Below are positions 1 through 8,778 of a stretch of DNA of 17,879 nt, in pieces; positions within the stretch are counted from its first letter, which is position 1, and every line of letters starts with the position of its first letter. Under the pieces are notes generated by a model, which did no database searches, had not been told where the DNA came from, and saw nothing but the letters and a program-made list of their open reading frames with translations. Source of the DNA: an uncultured Bacteroidia bacterium (GTDB taxonomy: Bacteria; Bacteroidota; Bacteroidia; Bacteroidales; UBA932); the NCBI GenBank assembly GCA_902796455.1, contig CADBPH010000321.1:1-17879 (forward strand), in the 5' to 3' direction. A program made the translations under genes and the position numbers.

Positions 1-5
1 GAAAT

Positions 6-29
6 GATTCCCGGCGTACCGGCCGGATC
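6..29 (-). terminator. Possible hairpin after the last gene
   Basis: Just downstream of the oxidoreductase stop codon the transcript can fold CCGGC against GCCGG around a six-base loop, with three further GAT/ATC pairs after a two-base bulge. A run of T residues needed for an intrinsic terminator is not visible because the window ends. The hairpin may be a terminator or chance pairing in GC-rich sequence. Confidence 0.2.
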
Positions 30-34
30 CGGAC

Positions 35-1336
35 TTAAACATCCCATCTGACATTCTGCGCTTTCAAGCAGGCCTGGAGCTTGGAGATATCGATCTCCCG
101 GTTTGACCGGCGGCTGGCTACAGCAATTGATGCGGCAACCCCGGCGGCCTGGCCGGTCAACAAACAAGTCCCGATCTCACGGGCATCGAAGGTCAATTCC
201 TTCTCAAAGCCGAAACAACGTCCGCCGACCAGCAGGTTGGGAACATGTTTCGGGGTGATGGAAGAATAGGGAATCTGCCACATCTTCCGTTCAACGGTCG
301 GGATCTTTCCCCCGTTGTACTTGAGGTTCGACTCCCCACCGGCCAGACCGATTACATCCTGGTAGACCTTCCCGGTAGCGGCCCCCTCGGTTGTCACATT
401 CGCGACGCTGTTCAGGACCCGCGTGATGCGGACGCCGACGACCGAAGGCGTATCGATCAGATAGAGATCCTCATTTCCCTCTTTCTTTCGGTTCTCGGCA
501 ATTTCTTTCCACATCTTTTTCCTGAGACTCAGCTGGATACGGGTCAGGTTGTACATGTCGAGCCCGTCCTGGTCCCTCTCCCCTGCCGTCCATCGGGTCC
601 GGACGCCCTTCACCGGAGTCGGATTACTGCCTTTCCGGTAATTGTCCGCATGACCGATCCGCCACATCGCCCCGATCTCATTCTTGTAGACCGTGAAGTC
701 TTCGCCTGTCCATTCAAGGACATCCCCGTCCCCGGATGCATCGACAACGAACTTGCAACGGACGGCGACCCGGCCGCTCTTGCCCTCCAGGATGACGGAT
801 TCAATGGCGTCCCCGGAGCGGGTCACTTCCGCCGCACGGACACCATAGAGGATCCGTACCCCGGATTCGGCACAAAATTCCTCCATGAAATATTTGGCCG
901 CTTCCGGATCCACCTTCGGACGGATTCCTTCCAGGCAGAGCATCCCGACCGCGTCCAGTTTCCGGCACAGTTCCTCCGCAATTCCGAAAATGGCTTGTTT
1001 CCCGGAACCGTTCGGGAGACGATGGTACATGTTGATGATCGGCGTAACCCCGCAACCGGTGAAAAGGCCGCCGAGGAAATACTCCCGTTCGAGAAGAAGG
1101 ACATCACTGCCATTCCGGGCCGCTGCGACGGCTGCTGCGAATCCAGCAGGACCACCCCCGATGATGACGACATCGGCACTGTCGACAACCGGGATCCGCT
1201 TTGCCGGTTCGCGGACATAACCCTTGACATCCAAAGGGGTCTTCACCTCTTTGGTACGGGCCTTGGCCTCGTGGAAACTCAGTGTCAGACCGGCCGCTCC
1301 CGCGGCTCCTGTTTTAATAAACTGCCTTCTGTCCAT
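35..1336 (-). CDS. FAD-dependent oxidoreductase, Tat-type leader
   Basis: This is a 433-residue flavoprotein of the FAD_oxidored type (PF12831-like). The N-terminus MDRRQFIKTG followed by an Ala/Gly-rich hydrophobic stretch and AKA at 24-26 looks like a twin-arginine signal, implying export of the folded, cofactor-loaded enzyme to the periplasm. The Rossmann nucleotide-binding motif GGGPAG is at 60-65, followed by the acidic residue expected at the end of the second strand (near E83). FVVDASGDGD (197-206) and the C-terminal FAD motif around 369-405 (NLLVGGRCFGF through LTGQAAGVAAS) complete the fold. Related genes are common in PULs and are sometimes labelled xanthan lyase-like without functional proof. 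The substrate is unknown; oxidation of a released sugar or its aglycone is an inference from the neighbours. It is the last visible gene, 41 bases after the glycosidase-like gene, the largest gap in the operon. The family call is secure and the physiological role is not. Confidence 0.88.
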   Translation of the reverse strand: MDRRQFIKTGAAGAAGLTLSFHEAKARTKEVKTPLDVKGYVREPAKRIPVVDSADVVIIGGGPAGFAAAVAAARNGSDVLLLEREYFLGGLFTGCGVTPIINMYHRLPNGSGKQAIFGIAEELCRKLDAVGMLCLEGIRPKVDPEAAKYFMEEFCAESGVRILYGVRAAEVTRSGDAIESVILEGKSGRVAVRCKFVVDASGDGDVLEWTGEDFTVYKNEIGAMWRIGHADNYRKGSNPTPVKGVRTRWTAGERDQDGLDMYNLTRIQLSLRKKMWKEIAENRKKEGNEDLYLIDTPSVVGVRITRVLNSVANVTTEGAATGKVYQDVIGLAGGESNLKYNGGKIPTVERKMWQIPYSSITPKHVPNLLVGGRCFGFEKELTFDAREIGTCLLTGQAAGVAASIAVASRRSNREIDISKLQACLKAQNVRWDV

Positions 1337-1377
1337 TGTTATTCGGAATTAAACGTTTCTGGATGACGGATATACGA

Positions 1378-3741
1378 TTAAAAAGATACCGTAACCTGGC
1401 TGGTTTTCGTCCCTGCCGGAAGGGTAATGATCTCTTTGTCAAACGAGAACCAGGGACGTCCGTTGACCTGCACTTTTGAAATGGCCTTTCCGGAAGGGTG
1501 ACGCAATTTGACCTTCAGGGTATGGGGCGTTGCAGAATTCGGCTGGTGCTGGACTGAAATCTTAATCCTGCCGCTGGAAACCTCAGAATCAATCCGATAG
1601 GAAACCGGGCCGAAACAGGTCTGGGCATTCTTGACCTCGATGACCTTGCCGTCTTCGAGCCAGGCCCGGGGAATTCCGAAAGCGAGGCAGATGTCATTCC
1701 CGTTTTCCTCATAAATCAGCATTTTGTTCGTCGTCCGGATCAGTTCAGAAGTCGAATGGAGATGCGGCTGACGGGCGTAATACCAGGAGTCGTTCTTTCC
1801 CAAGACGAAATTGTCATGCTCCTGGGTGGCATACAGGTTCCGGGCCTGGCCATAAGCGAACATGCCGTAGAAATTCATCAAGGACCGGTCCAGCTTTCCC
1901 ATCCGCATGTTGGAGATTCCGTACCCGGCAGAGAAATGGGCCGTATATCCCAATCGGTTGCTCACGGTCGTGTGCCGGACCATGCCCAGGATGATGCCTT
2001 TGAAATGCTCGTAATAATTGGTGTAGGCTTCCATCCGGGGGTCGTTCTTGTCAAAGATCATCGACTCCAGCATCCGGCTGCCGATCATCGTATAATAGAA
2101 CGAATTAAAGCTGTTGAGCGCATAGGGGAAGGGCTTCCGCTCCTCGAGATCGAGCGGAATGTACGTCACGCCGTCCTTGACGACAGTGGCCTTGTCCATG
2201 GAGGCGAGGATATCTTTCCGGTATTCTTCCGCCAGTTGGAGCAAACGCCTTCCCTCCGAAGCATATGATCCACCCATCTCTTTCAACGCCAAACCGACTT
2301 CGTGCATGCCTGCCCAACACCAGGCATTGCCGCAGTACTCCTGGGTCCCGTCCCCACCGTCCACATTCGACCGCATCCTGGGAAGCATCCCATAACCGAC
2401 TTCGTTCCGGCCCTGTTTGTTCTGGGAGCGCTGCTCCTCAATCCAGTTGCTGCCCTTAATCAATGCGGGGGCCACAGAAGCGAACCATTCCTTGTCCCGG
2501 CCCATGCGGTAAATCTGGCTGATGGCATAGAGGATGGCACCGTGCTGGTGAGGGATGATGGCGTTCGTCCGGTTCACCCCGGAAATGCTCCCGTCTTTCC
2601 GTTGGAGCCGCAGGAACATCTGTGCACACTTCTGGGCCTCTTCAAAGTAGCCGGCTGTCGTGATGGTATTGAGATACATCGCGGCGGCATAGCCGAAGAT
2701 TCCTTCATAGAAGAACGGGGCGTCGATGGTCTTGTAGGTCAGGCGGCGTTTGTCTTCCTGGACCAACAGGAAGTTGTTCTCCAACCAGACCCGGTAGGCA
2801 TCGTTCACGGCCGGTTCGGGAACATTGATCTGCATCCCCCTGTCCATGATTCCTTCCCAATAGGCCTTCACCTTCCCGAAGGTCTTGTCAAACGCCCCTT
2901 CCGCAATCGTCTCTGCATCCCGCTCCCGGACCGGCTCGAAAGGAATGCAGAAATAGACATCCTGCGCCTCTTCCGGCTTCAGATCCAGCGTGAAAGTCAG
3001 GCGGTTCTCCCCGAACATCCCGTCCGTGCGATTGCTCCAGAGAATGGCGTCACTGTTCTCATTGAGAATGCGGGACCCGTCTTTCCGGATCAGCATCGGA
3101 CAGTTTACGATCATCCGTCCGGAGCTTGCCCAGATCTGTGACGCCGGACGGCTGCCTGTCCCCCGGAAGCGGACTGACAGTTGCTGCGTCTTATTCCCTT
3201 TGGCATGATTGGTCACCCGCATCCGTACCCATGCGATGAGCGGCTTGTCCGTATCAAAATCCTCAGAGATAGCCATGACCGTCTGGGCATACTCGACTTT
3301 ATGGTACTGGAATTTGCGCGAGACAACCGGGAGCCACCCGTTCTCCAAGGATTCTCCGAGCCTTTCCACCTCGTCACTGGAAAATGGGACCGGCTCCACC
3401 ATCATCTGGTTATATGACTGATTCTCCCATACCTCGAACGACAGATAATGGGGCGGGAAAATGATGGCACCGTCCCAAGAAGTCAGGAACCGGCCATGGT
3501 GCTCCTTAATGCCGACGAGAGCCTTCGGATAATCCATGTAGTGGGGAAAAATACGCGAAACCGCTTCGAAAGTGGGGTCCTGCCCATTTTTAATCGCATC
3601 GTTCAGGGCAGTGAAGTTCGCCATCGCCTCCTCGTCGATCCCGGAATACTTGTCATCCGGAAGCACGAAGGGAAGGAGACCCTGGGCAAAGCCACTGAAG
3701 GTCAAGCCCAAGAAGATGAGTATTAAAATCTGTTTTTTCAT
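1378..3741 (-). CDS. Secreted six-hairpin glycosidase-like protein
   Basis: This 787-residue protein has a classical signal peptide (MKKQILILIFLGLTFSGFAQ, cleavage probably after residue 20) and no lipobox, so it is expected to be soluble in the periplasm. Residues about 25-300 look like a helical lead-in plus a beta-sandwich. Residues about 305-670 are helix-rich, with repeated aromatic and Gly motifs resembling an (alpha/alpha)6 barrel, for example FFYEGIFGYAAAMYLN (344-358) and GTQEYCGNAWCWAGM (465-479). Residues about 680-787 form a beta-rich C-terminal domain. This three-part layout is shared by several glycoside hydrolase families with six-hairpin folds (GH15, GH63, GH65, GH78 and others), but I recognise no signature of a specific one. 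Candidate acidic catalytic residues are E346, D461, D464 and E468; this is a guess from conserved-looking context. The gene starts 3 bases after the upstream stop, so translation is probably coupled. It is the only glycosidase-like gene in the window. Alternatives are a non-hydrolytic phosphorylase or lyase built on the same fold. Confidence 0.65.
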   Translation of the reverse strand: MKKQILILIFLGLTFSGFAQGLLPFVLPDDKYSGIDEEAMANFTALNDAIKNGQDPTFEAVSRIFPHYMDYPKALVGIKEHHGRFLTSWDGAIIFPPHYLSFEVWENQSYNQMMVEPVPFSSDEVERLGESLENGWLPVVSRKFQYHKVEYAQTVMAISEDFDTDKPLIAWVRMRVTNHAKGNKTQQLSVRFRGTGSRPASQIWASSGRMIVNCPMLIRKDGSRILNENSDAILWSNRTDGMFGENRLTFTLDLKPEEAQDVYFCIPFEPVRERDAETIAEGAFDKTFGKVKAYWEGIMDRGMQINVPEPAVNDAYRVWLENNFLLVQEDKRRLTYKTIDAPFFYEGIFGYAAAMYLNTITTAGYFEEAQKCAQMFLRLQRKDGSISGVNRTNAIIPHQHGAILYAISQIYRMGRDKEWFASVAPALIKGSNWIEEQRSQNKQGRNEVGYGMLPRMRSNVDGGDGTQEYCGNAWCWAGMHEVGLALKEMGGSYASEGRRLLQLAEEYRKDILASMDKATVVKDGVTYIPLDLEERKPFPYALNSFNSFYYTMIGSRMLESMIFDKNDPRMEAYTNYYEHFKGIILGMVRHTTVSNRLGYTAHFSAGYGISNMRMGKLDRSLMNFYGMFAYGQARNLYATQEHDNFVLGKNDSWYYARQPHLHSTSELIRTTNKMLIYEENGNDICLAFGIPRAWLEDGKVIEVKNAQTCFGPVSYRIDSEVSSGRIKISVQHQPNSATPHTLKVKLRHPSGKAISKVQVNGRPWFSFDKEIITLPAGTKTSQVTVSF

Positions 3742-3744
3742 AAC

Positions 3745-5904
3745 TTATCTGGATACTACGATATCATCAATATAAAAAGCACCTGTGGCTGTTGAAGCAC
3801 TGAGATTGCCAATCTGGATCTGGGTTGACGGGCCGGCTCCTGTTATCATGCAGGTCGCCGTATGCCAGTGGAAAGGATCCGATCCGAAGTCGGGATTGTC
3901 CCACATGATCTCTCCGGCGGTTCCGCCGCCGATGCAACGCACGCCCAGCTGATTGGAATGAATGAGCAGGGCTGTACTGGTCGCGCTGGCATAAGGGGCG
4001 GCCTTGAAAGTCACGATCAGGTCCGTCGTGGTGGTCAGGGCGGACAGCGCAGGAGAGGTAAGATAGTTTTCACCGGAATTGGAGGACATCCGAAGACTTC
4101 CCCTCGCCTGGCTGGAATTCCCGGTAATCTGCCATCTCCCCGTATAGGCTGAACTGTTGGAATTGTACCCGAAGTAATAGATCGGGAAACCCTGGACCGG
4201 GGAGATTCCGTTCACGGCTTCCTCAAAGGCTTCGTTGAGAATGACGTTGTGATACGCCTTCATCGGATAATTCCGCAGACGCGATGACAGGACGAAACCG
4301 ACATTGCACCGCAGGGTCCGGGTCGAATTGGAGGCGCTGACTTCGGGCGGCTCCAGTTTGAAATAGAGGAATCCTGAGGATACCGCGTTACTTTCCGGAA
4401 TGGAGAATTCTGCGAGATAGCGGTTGGCTCCATGGGCAGTGCTCTTCATGGAGAACTCTCCGCCACCGCCACTCCCTGCCGTTTGGTTGGATCCGCCATA
4501 GACAGCATCGACCTTATGCCAGGTCGCCTGATCCGTGCTCCAGAATACTTTCCAGGGGCCGGAAAAGACGTTGGCTGCACCGCAGGAGACAGAGAAACCG
4601 AACTCGAGATCTCCGTATATCTTCTGGTTGACCGGGATGGTATAGAGAAGATAATTCCCCGCGGTATTCCAGTTCCGGGTCGTGAAACACGTTTGGAGCG
4701 GCTGTCCGTTCGCAACGACCAGGTTGAGATTGTTATCGGTCCCGCCCACCTTTTCGATAACGGCTCCGTCAATGGAAAAATCCGGGGCCGCGCTGAACGT
4801 GAACCGGGTAGCATCGGAAGCCTTGCCGTTGACATACTTGTTCGTGGCGGGATCGACCTGGAAGAAACAACGGATCGGATCGATCGTATAAGGGTCATCA
4901 AGAATGTCCCGGCCGGAAGCACCCGCCACAATATCCGCTGCGCTCCGGGGGTGGACTTTCCCCCCGATCACGATGCCGGTCACCGAGCAGGCACCGGAAG
5001 GAACAGATGTCCCCGAAAAAGAAGCTCCTTCAGCCACCTCGACATCAAACAGCCCACCGGCATGCTTGCCCGCGTCCATCCCGACGGTCCCCTTCCAGGT
5101 CTTCCCCAGATAGGAATCCTGCACCAAACAGGGATCTACCTGGACCAGGGCATTTTCATAGCGGCTGACTGCATCTGCGGTAATCCGGGCCGGTTTGACC
5201 TCCTGCCCTGAAGAAAGAACGGTGACAGGCATGGTGATATCAATCAGGATGCCGCCATTGTTTTCACGCAGGATCGTACCCTCCGTGAATTCAACCTGGA
5301 TCCTGTCTCCTTCTTTCAATGAAGCGGAGGATGACCGCATCTTGACGAACAGGGTCCCGTCATCCGTGATAAAGGAATATCCCGCCGGAATGTTCTCTCC
5401 CGGGACACCCACGACGGTCGCTTCGATCCAGGAGAAGTCCATCAACGGCTCCGTCACTCCTTCCTCCAAGTTTGCGGCCATGTTGGTCAGGGAAGTGAAC
5501 GCTACCTGACGGAGGGTCGGAGAGAATTTCGACTGTTTGAAGGGAATAGACACTTCTTTGGAACGGTCCGTCGAGCGTACCACGAAATTGCAGGAACGAT
5601 CCTCGGTCCGGCTGCCCTGCTGCACAAAACCGAGAACATCGGCGTCCCCTTCTCCCGACGTATAATCAAACGCGACCCATTCCGCCTCAGCCCCGGAGGC
5701 ATCCTCCACGGTAATGGTCCAACTGAGGTTCGACCGGATGCTGAGAAGGACACCATCTCCTTCCCCCTCGGCTTCGACATAGGTATTCTCAACGTTGAGA
5801 TATGGTTCCTCCATTTTTTCTTTTTCCTCTCCGCAAGCGCCTGAGAGCAGAAGAACGGCAAGGACCGAAAAGGCACTGGTAAGGATATTCAGAAATCTTT
5901 TCAT
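3745..5904 (-). CDS. Surface lipoprotein, BACON- and DUF5689-like
   Basis: This 719-residue lipoprotein has the lipobox LSGAC, which places the lipidated Cys at 24. The acidic stretch that follows (GEEKEKMEE) resembles Bacteroidota surface-export signals, so display on the outer leaflet is likely. Residues about 35-125 resemble a BACON/Ig-like domain (SNLSWTITVE, then a V-rich end). Residues about 130-330 match the DUF5689 pattern, an OB-like module with GYSFITDDGTLFVKM and LKEGDRIQVEF. Residues about 340-550 and 555-719 are beta-rich and end in FYIDDIVV, a pattern common at the end of jelly-roll carbohydrate-binding modules. The gene sits where SusE/SusF-like glycan-binding proteins are usually encoded, after SusD and the DUF1735-type gene. 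The likely role is non-catalytic substrate capture (inference). No catalytic motif was seen. Start ATG at 5904 is supported by the signal peptide that follows it. Confidence 0.75.
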   Translation of the reverse strand: MKRFLNILTSAFSVLAVLLLSGACGEEKEKMEEPYLNVENTYVEAEGEGDGVLLSIRSNLSWTITVEDASGAEAEWVAFDYTSGEGDADVLGFVQQGSRTEDRSCNFVVRSTDRSKEVSIPFKQSKFSPTLRQVAFTSLTNMAANLEEGVTEPLMDFSWIEATVVGVPGENIPAGYSFITDDGTLFVKMRSSSASLKEGDRIQVEFTEGTILRENNGGILIDITMPVTVLSSGQEVKPARITADAVSRYENALVQVDPCLVQDSYLGKTWKGTVGMDAGKHAGGLFDVEVAEGASFSGTSVPSGACSVTGIVIGGKVHPRSAADIVAGASGRDILDDPYTIDPIRCFFQVDPATNKYVNGKASDATRFTFSAAPDFSIDGAVIEKVGGTDNNLNLVVANGQPLQTCFTTRNWNTAGNYLLYTIPVNQKIYGDLEFGFSVSCGAANVFSGPWKVFWSTDQATWHKVDAVYGGSNQTAGSGGGGEFSMKSTAHGANRYLAEFSIPESNAVSSGFLYFKLEPPEVSASNSTRTLRCNVGFVLSSRLRNYPMKAYHNVILNEAFEEAVNGISPVQGFPIYYFGYNSNSSAYTGRWQITGNSSQARGSLRMSSNSGENYLTSPALSALTTTTDLIVTFKAAPYASATSTALLIHSNQLGVRCIGGGTAGEIMWDNPDFGSDPFHWHTATCMITGAGPSTQIQIGNLSASTATGAFYIDDIVVSR

Positions 5905-5921
5905 ATGCTGGCTGCGCTAAA

Positions 5922-6962
5922 TTATTCATAATGATTGGGGTTCTCATCCTGCCACTCACTCATCCCATCCCGCATCCGGTTCCGGAAGAAAAGCGTGTCT
6001 GTCACATAAGAGGACGTTCCGTCTCCGTTGTTCCAAGTATAATTCAAGAAGATCTTCCGGTCCTGCAGGAGCTTTGCTCCGTTGTGACTGCTGTGCCGCC
6101 CGTTGAGCGGACGGATCTCGCGCATTCCGGAAGGATCTTCGACGGTGATTTCGCCGTCAGTCCCGAAAATGAGCCGGAGCTGTCCCGCCTGATTGGAGAT
6201 TTTGTTTGTCAGGACCGAATTCATCCCCTCCGTCGTCAATGTATAAACCCGGGTATCCGGCTGGGGAATCTGGAAGGAATAGACTTCGTCACTGACGACT
6301 TTTCCGCTCTGGTCGTTGACAACGACCCGGCGGCCGCCATGGTACCAGTTCCCATAAAAGGAATTCTCCACTTTGATCGCCATAATCTGGAAACACCTTT
6401 CAGGAAGGACTTTATCTGCATCGGCCTGATCGATACGGAAGGCCAGCGCATAATACGGTTTCAGCGTTTTCTCATCTTCGAATAACTGAGGGGTCGGAGA
6501 AATGCGAAGTTTGGCCGTATGATTCCCCTTCCCGATCACAAGATTCCCTCCCGGAGAAGCCGTATAGTAGGACTCCGGCAAAGGGGCCAGTTCCGAAAGG
6601 CCGGCGGCTGCCATTTCCGCGGTCACATACGGCTGGGAGGTGGCGCCAAAGTTCCCCTTCCCCATCAGCCCGTCCAGCGCAGTAAAAGCCCCTGCACTGC
6701 CATCTTCGGAGAACACGGACAGGTCGGAAGACAGGAGGCTGTTGTCTATGGATACCCGTACGTTGCGGTCCCGGTCGTTTTCGATCACGCCGGCAAGGGC
6801 TGCCGTAAAACTCACCTCGAGATCTTCCTCTCCGGGGATAAACGTCCGGAGATCATACTGATACATCGTATAGACCGCCGAGAAATCGTAATCCCGGACG
6901 AAATCTTCATAGCAAGCCGTCATGAGAAGACAGACCGATAAAAGTATGATTGTCTTTTTCAT
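5922..6962 (-). CDS. DUF1735-type surface glycan-binding lipoprotein
   Basis: This is a 346-residue lipoprotein. The ATG at 6962 is preferred over a GTG two codons upstream because MKKTIILLSVCLLMTAC is then a complete lipoprotein signal, with lipidated Cys at 17. Residues about 25-185 resemble DUF1735: an N-terminal strand region, then LPESYYTASPGGNLVIGKG (128-146) and YYALAFRID (170-178), motifs I associate with the BT_3987-like family. Residues about 200-346, beginning FYGNWYHGGRRVVVN, look like the second beta-rich domain often paired with it (DUF4361-like). Proteins of this type are encoded directly after SusD and act as cell-surface glycan-binding proteins. Here the gene follows susD2 by 18 bases and precedes the larger lipoprotein by 17. 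The binding specificity is not readable from sequence. Confidence 0.8.
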   Translation of the reverse strand: MKKTIILLSVCLLMTACYEDFVRDYDFSAVYTMYQYDLRTFIPGEEDLEVSFTAALAGVIENDRDRNVRVSIDNSLLSSDLSVFSEDGSAGAFTALDGLMGKGNFGATSQPYVTAEMAAAGLSELAPLPESYYTASPGGNLVIGKGNHTAKLRISPTPQLFEDEKTLKPYYALAFRIDQADADKVLPERCFQIMAIKVENSFYGNWYHGGRRVVVNDQSGKVVSDEVYSFQIPQPDTRVYTLTTEGMNSVLTNKISNQAGQLRLIFGTDGEITVEDPSGMREIRPLNGRHSSHNGAKLLQDRKIFLNYTWNNGDGTSSYVTDTLFFRNRMRDGMSEWQDENPNHYE

Positions 6963-6980
6963 AATCACATTTCTTTTTGG

Positions 6981-8759
6981 TTATCTCCAGTTTGCCCATC
7001 CGGCATTCTGGACAAGATTCGGACAACGACGGATATCTCCGACAGGAATCGGATGCCAGGGAGAAGGATAGTTCTTGGTCTCCAGGACAGTATTGCCATA
7101 GCTGGGAGTCCCGTCTTCAGAGAGCGTGATTACAGCCCCATGGACCGGCACATTCAGGTTTTCCCCCCAGCGGCGGAGATCGAAATACCGGGTTCCCTCG
7201 AAGCAAGTCGTGATCCGCCACTCATTGCGGACAAGATTCCGGAAAAGTGTCGGGGATGCGGCACATTCATCGAGGTACGGATCGACTGTGATCCCGGGGG
7301 TCCCATCTGTCGTCGGACGTGCGCGGACCCATCCGAGCACTTCCTTGGCACTGTATCCCAAAGACGCGTTCTCGGCAGATCCCAGGAATTCGGAAGCCGC
7401 CTCGGCGAAAATCAGGCACATCTGCTCCCACCGTTCGAAAAAGACGACGGAAACGTTTGAGAGCACATTGCTGTCATAACTATTCCATCCGGAATACAGG
7501 AATTTCTTGATATAATATCCCGTACGGGAGGTCCCGGTGAGTTTGGGTCCATCTTTCCCCCCTTCATGGGATTCAATCGTGTACATCACCTCATCGGTTC
7601 CGTCACGGATGATTTCGGACCCGTCATAGAGGATATCAGCATAGAAGCGCGCATCGCGGCCGACATAAGGCGCATTCGGATCATACCCGCTCCGGGGATC
7701 CGTAATGGGATATCCGTTGGCCATCGGGAAAGCATCCACCAGATCCTGCGACGGGGAATAGTCCGCACTGCCTCCGAAGCCGATCGGATAGAACGTTGTC
7801 TCATACGTCGAGGTGGAATAGGTCGTCGAAGGGAAGATGGCTTCCGGACTGTTGCCATCCCGCCAGGTGAAGCCCTTGGTCGGATCGAACCCCATGGGGC
7901 CTTCCACCTCCAGCTTGTGCCGGATTACCTTGGCAGCATATTCTGCTGCTTTCTGGTACCGGGTCTTGTCTCCGTTCGGATTGAAAGCGGGGCTGGCCCA
8001 GAGAAGATAGACCATCGCCCTGAGACCATCGACGGAGACCTGGTCCATCATCGTGTACCGCACGGAACCAACCACGGGAACCGCGAAGGTGGGATCGGTC
8101 GGATAATCCCGGTTGTTGTAGGGCAGCAGGTCATAGGCCTTTTCGCAGTCGGAAAGAATTTGTTCCACCGTGGCGTCGAAAGTCGCACGGGTCAGTTTTG
8201 CAGGATCTACTTCGGATAGCTGGATGGCTTCCGTGACGAGAGGGACGCCGTAGAGAACACCATCCGTCCCTTCCCCGCCGAAATGCTGAAGCAGCGAGTA
8301 GTAATACCACGCCCTGAGGGCATAAGCGTCTCCCTGCAGACATTTCCGGAACAGTTCGTCAGCTCCGGCATCCAGGTAGTAGCGGGTGTTGTAGCCCAGG
8401 TCGTCTTTCAGGAACAGGTTGCAATAGTAGATGCCCGTATACTCATTCGACCAGACGGAGGAAAACGGAGAATCGCCCAGACTGCCGGAACCGATGGAGT
8501 ACAACCGGTTTGCGTTGCTCTCAGAGCGGAAGACGGCGTTGTCCGTCAAGGCATCAGAGGCGGCATAACGGATCGACGCATACGTCCGGGGGCGCAGGTT
8601 GTAGGCATGCTCGACCAGACCGCGGACCACCTGCGGGTAATCCGTGTAGTTCTCATCATTGTAAGAACCGCTGAGTTTCGGTTCCAGAAAATTGCAACCA
8701 TTTGCTATACATAGGAGAACCAGTCCTCCGGCGAGAATATGTAAAAGTCTTGTTTTCAT
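6981..8759 (-). CDS. SusD-family outer-membrane lipoprotein (SusD2)
   Basis: SusD/RagB proteins are surface lipoproteins that form a lid over the SusC channel and bind the glycan. The chosen start at 8759 gives 592 residues and a proper lipoprotein signal (MKTRLLHILAGGLVLLCIAN, then GC, Cys at 22). An in-frame ATG 13 codons upstream would overlap susC2 and put non-signal residues in front, whereas the chosen ATG has a strong Shine-Dalgarno-like AGGAGA seven bases ahead. The helical N-terminal half contains ALRAWYYYSLLQHFGG, the usual SusD TPR-region motif. The C-terminus has RWEQMCLIFAEAA, FEGTRYFDLRRWGE and PIPVGDIRRCPNLVQNAGW, which are classic family signatures. It pairs by position with SusC2, 19 bases upstream. 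No truncation is seen. Confidence 0.95.
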   Translation of the reverse strand: MKTRLLHILAGGLVLLCIANGCNFLEPKLSGSYNDENYTDYPQVVRGLVEHAYNLRPRTYASIRYAASDALTDNAVFRSESNANRLYSIGSGSLGDSPFSSVWSNEYTGIYYCNLFLKDDLGYNTRYYLDAGADELFRKCLQGDAYALRAWYYYSLLQHFGGEGTDGVLYGVPLVTEAIQLSEVDPAKLTRATFDATVEQILSDCEKAYDLLPYNNRDYPTDPTFAVPVVGSVRYTMMDQVSVDGLRAMVYLLWASPAFNPNGDKTRYQKAAEYAAKVIRHKLEVEGPMGFDPTKGFTWRDGNSPEAIFPSTTYSTSTYETTFYPIGFGGSADYSPSQDLVDAFPMANGYPITDPRSGYDPNAPYVGRDARFYADILYDGSEIIRDGTDEVMYTIESHEGGKDGPKLTGTSRTGYYIKKFLYSGWNSYDSNVLSNVSVVFFERWEQMCLIFAEAASEFLGSAENASLGYSAKEVLGWVRARPTTDGTPGITVDPYLDECAASPTLFRNLVRNEWRITTCFEGTRYFDLRRWGENLNVPVHGAVITLSEDGTPSYGNTVLETKNYPSPWHPIPVGDIRRCPNLVQNAGWANWR

Positions 8760-8766
8760 ATAATTG

Positions 8767-8772
8767 TCTCCT
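8767..8772 (-). promoter_or_regulatory. Ribosome binding site for SusD2
   Basis: The minus-strand sequence AGGAGA lies seven bases before the ATG at 8759, between the susC2 stop and that ATG. Strong Shine-Dalgarno sequences are uncommon in Bacteroidota, so this one is useful: it decides the susD2 start in favour of 8759. Confidence 0.6.
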
Positions 8773-8778
8773 ATTTTG

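Noticed and set aside
245..1366. Plus-strand open frame of 373 codons opposite the oxidoreductase
   Set aside because: Fully antisense to a gene with clear FAD motifs; its product is Asp/Arg/Pro-rich with no family resemblance.
6962..6970. GTG start two codons upstream for the DUF1735-type gene
   Set aside because: The ATG at 6962 gives a standard MKK lipoprotein signal; the extra two residues add nothing.
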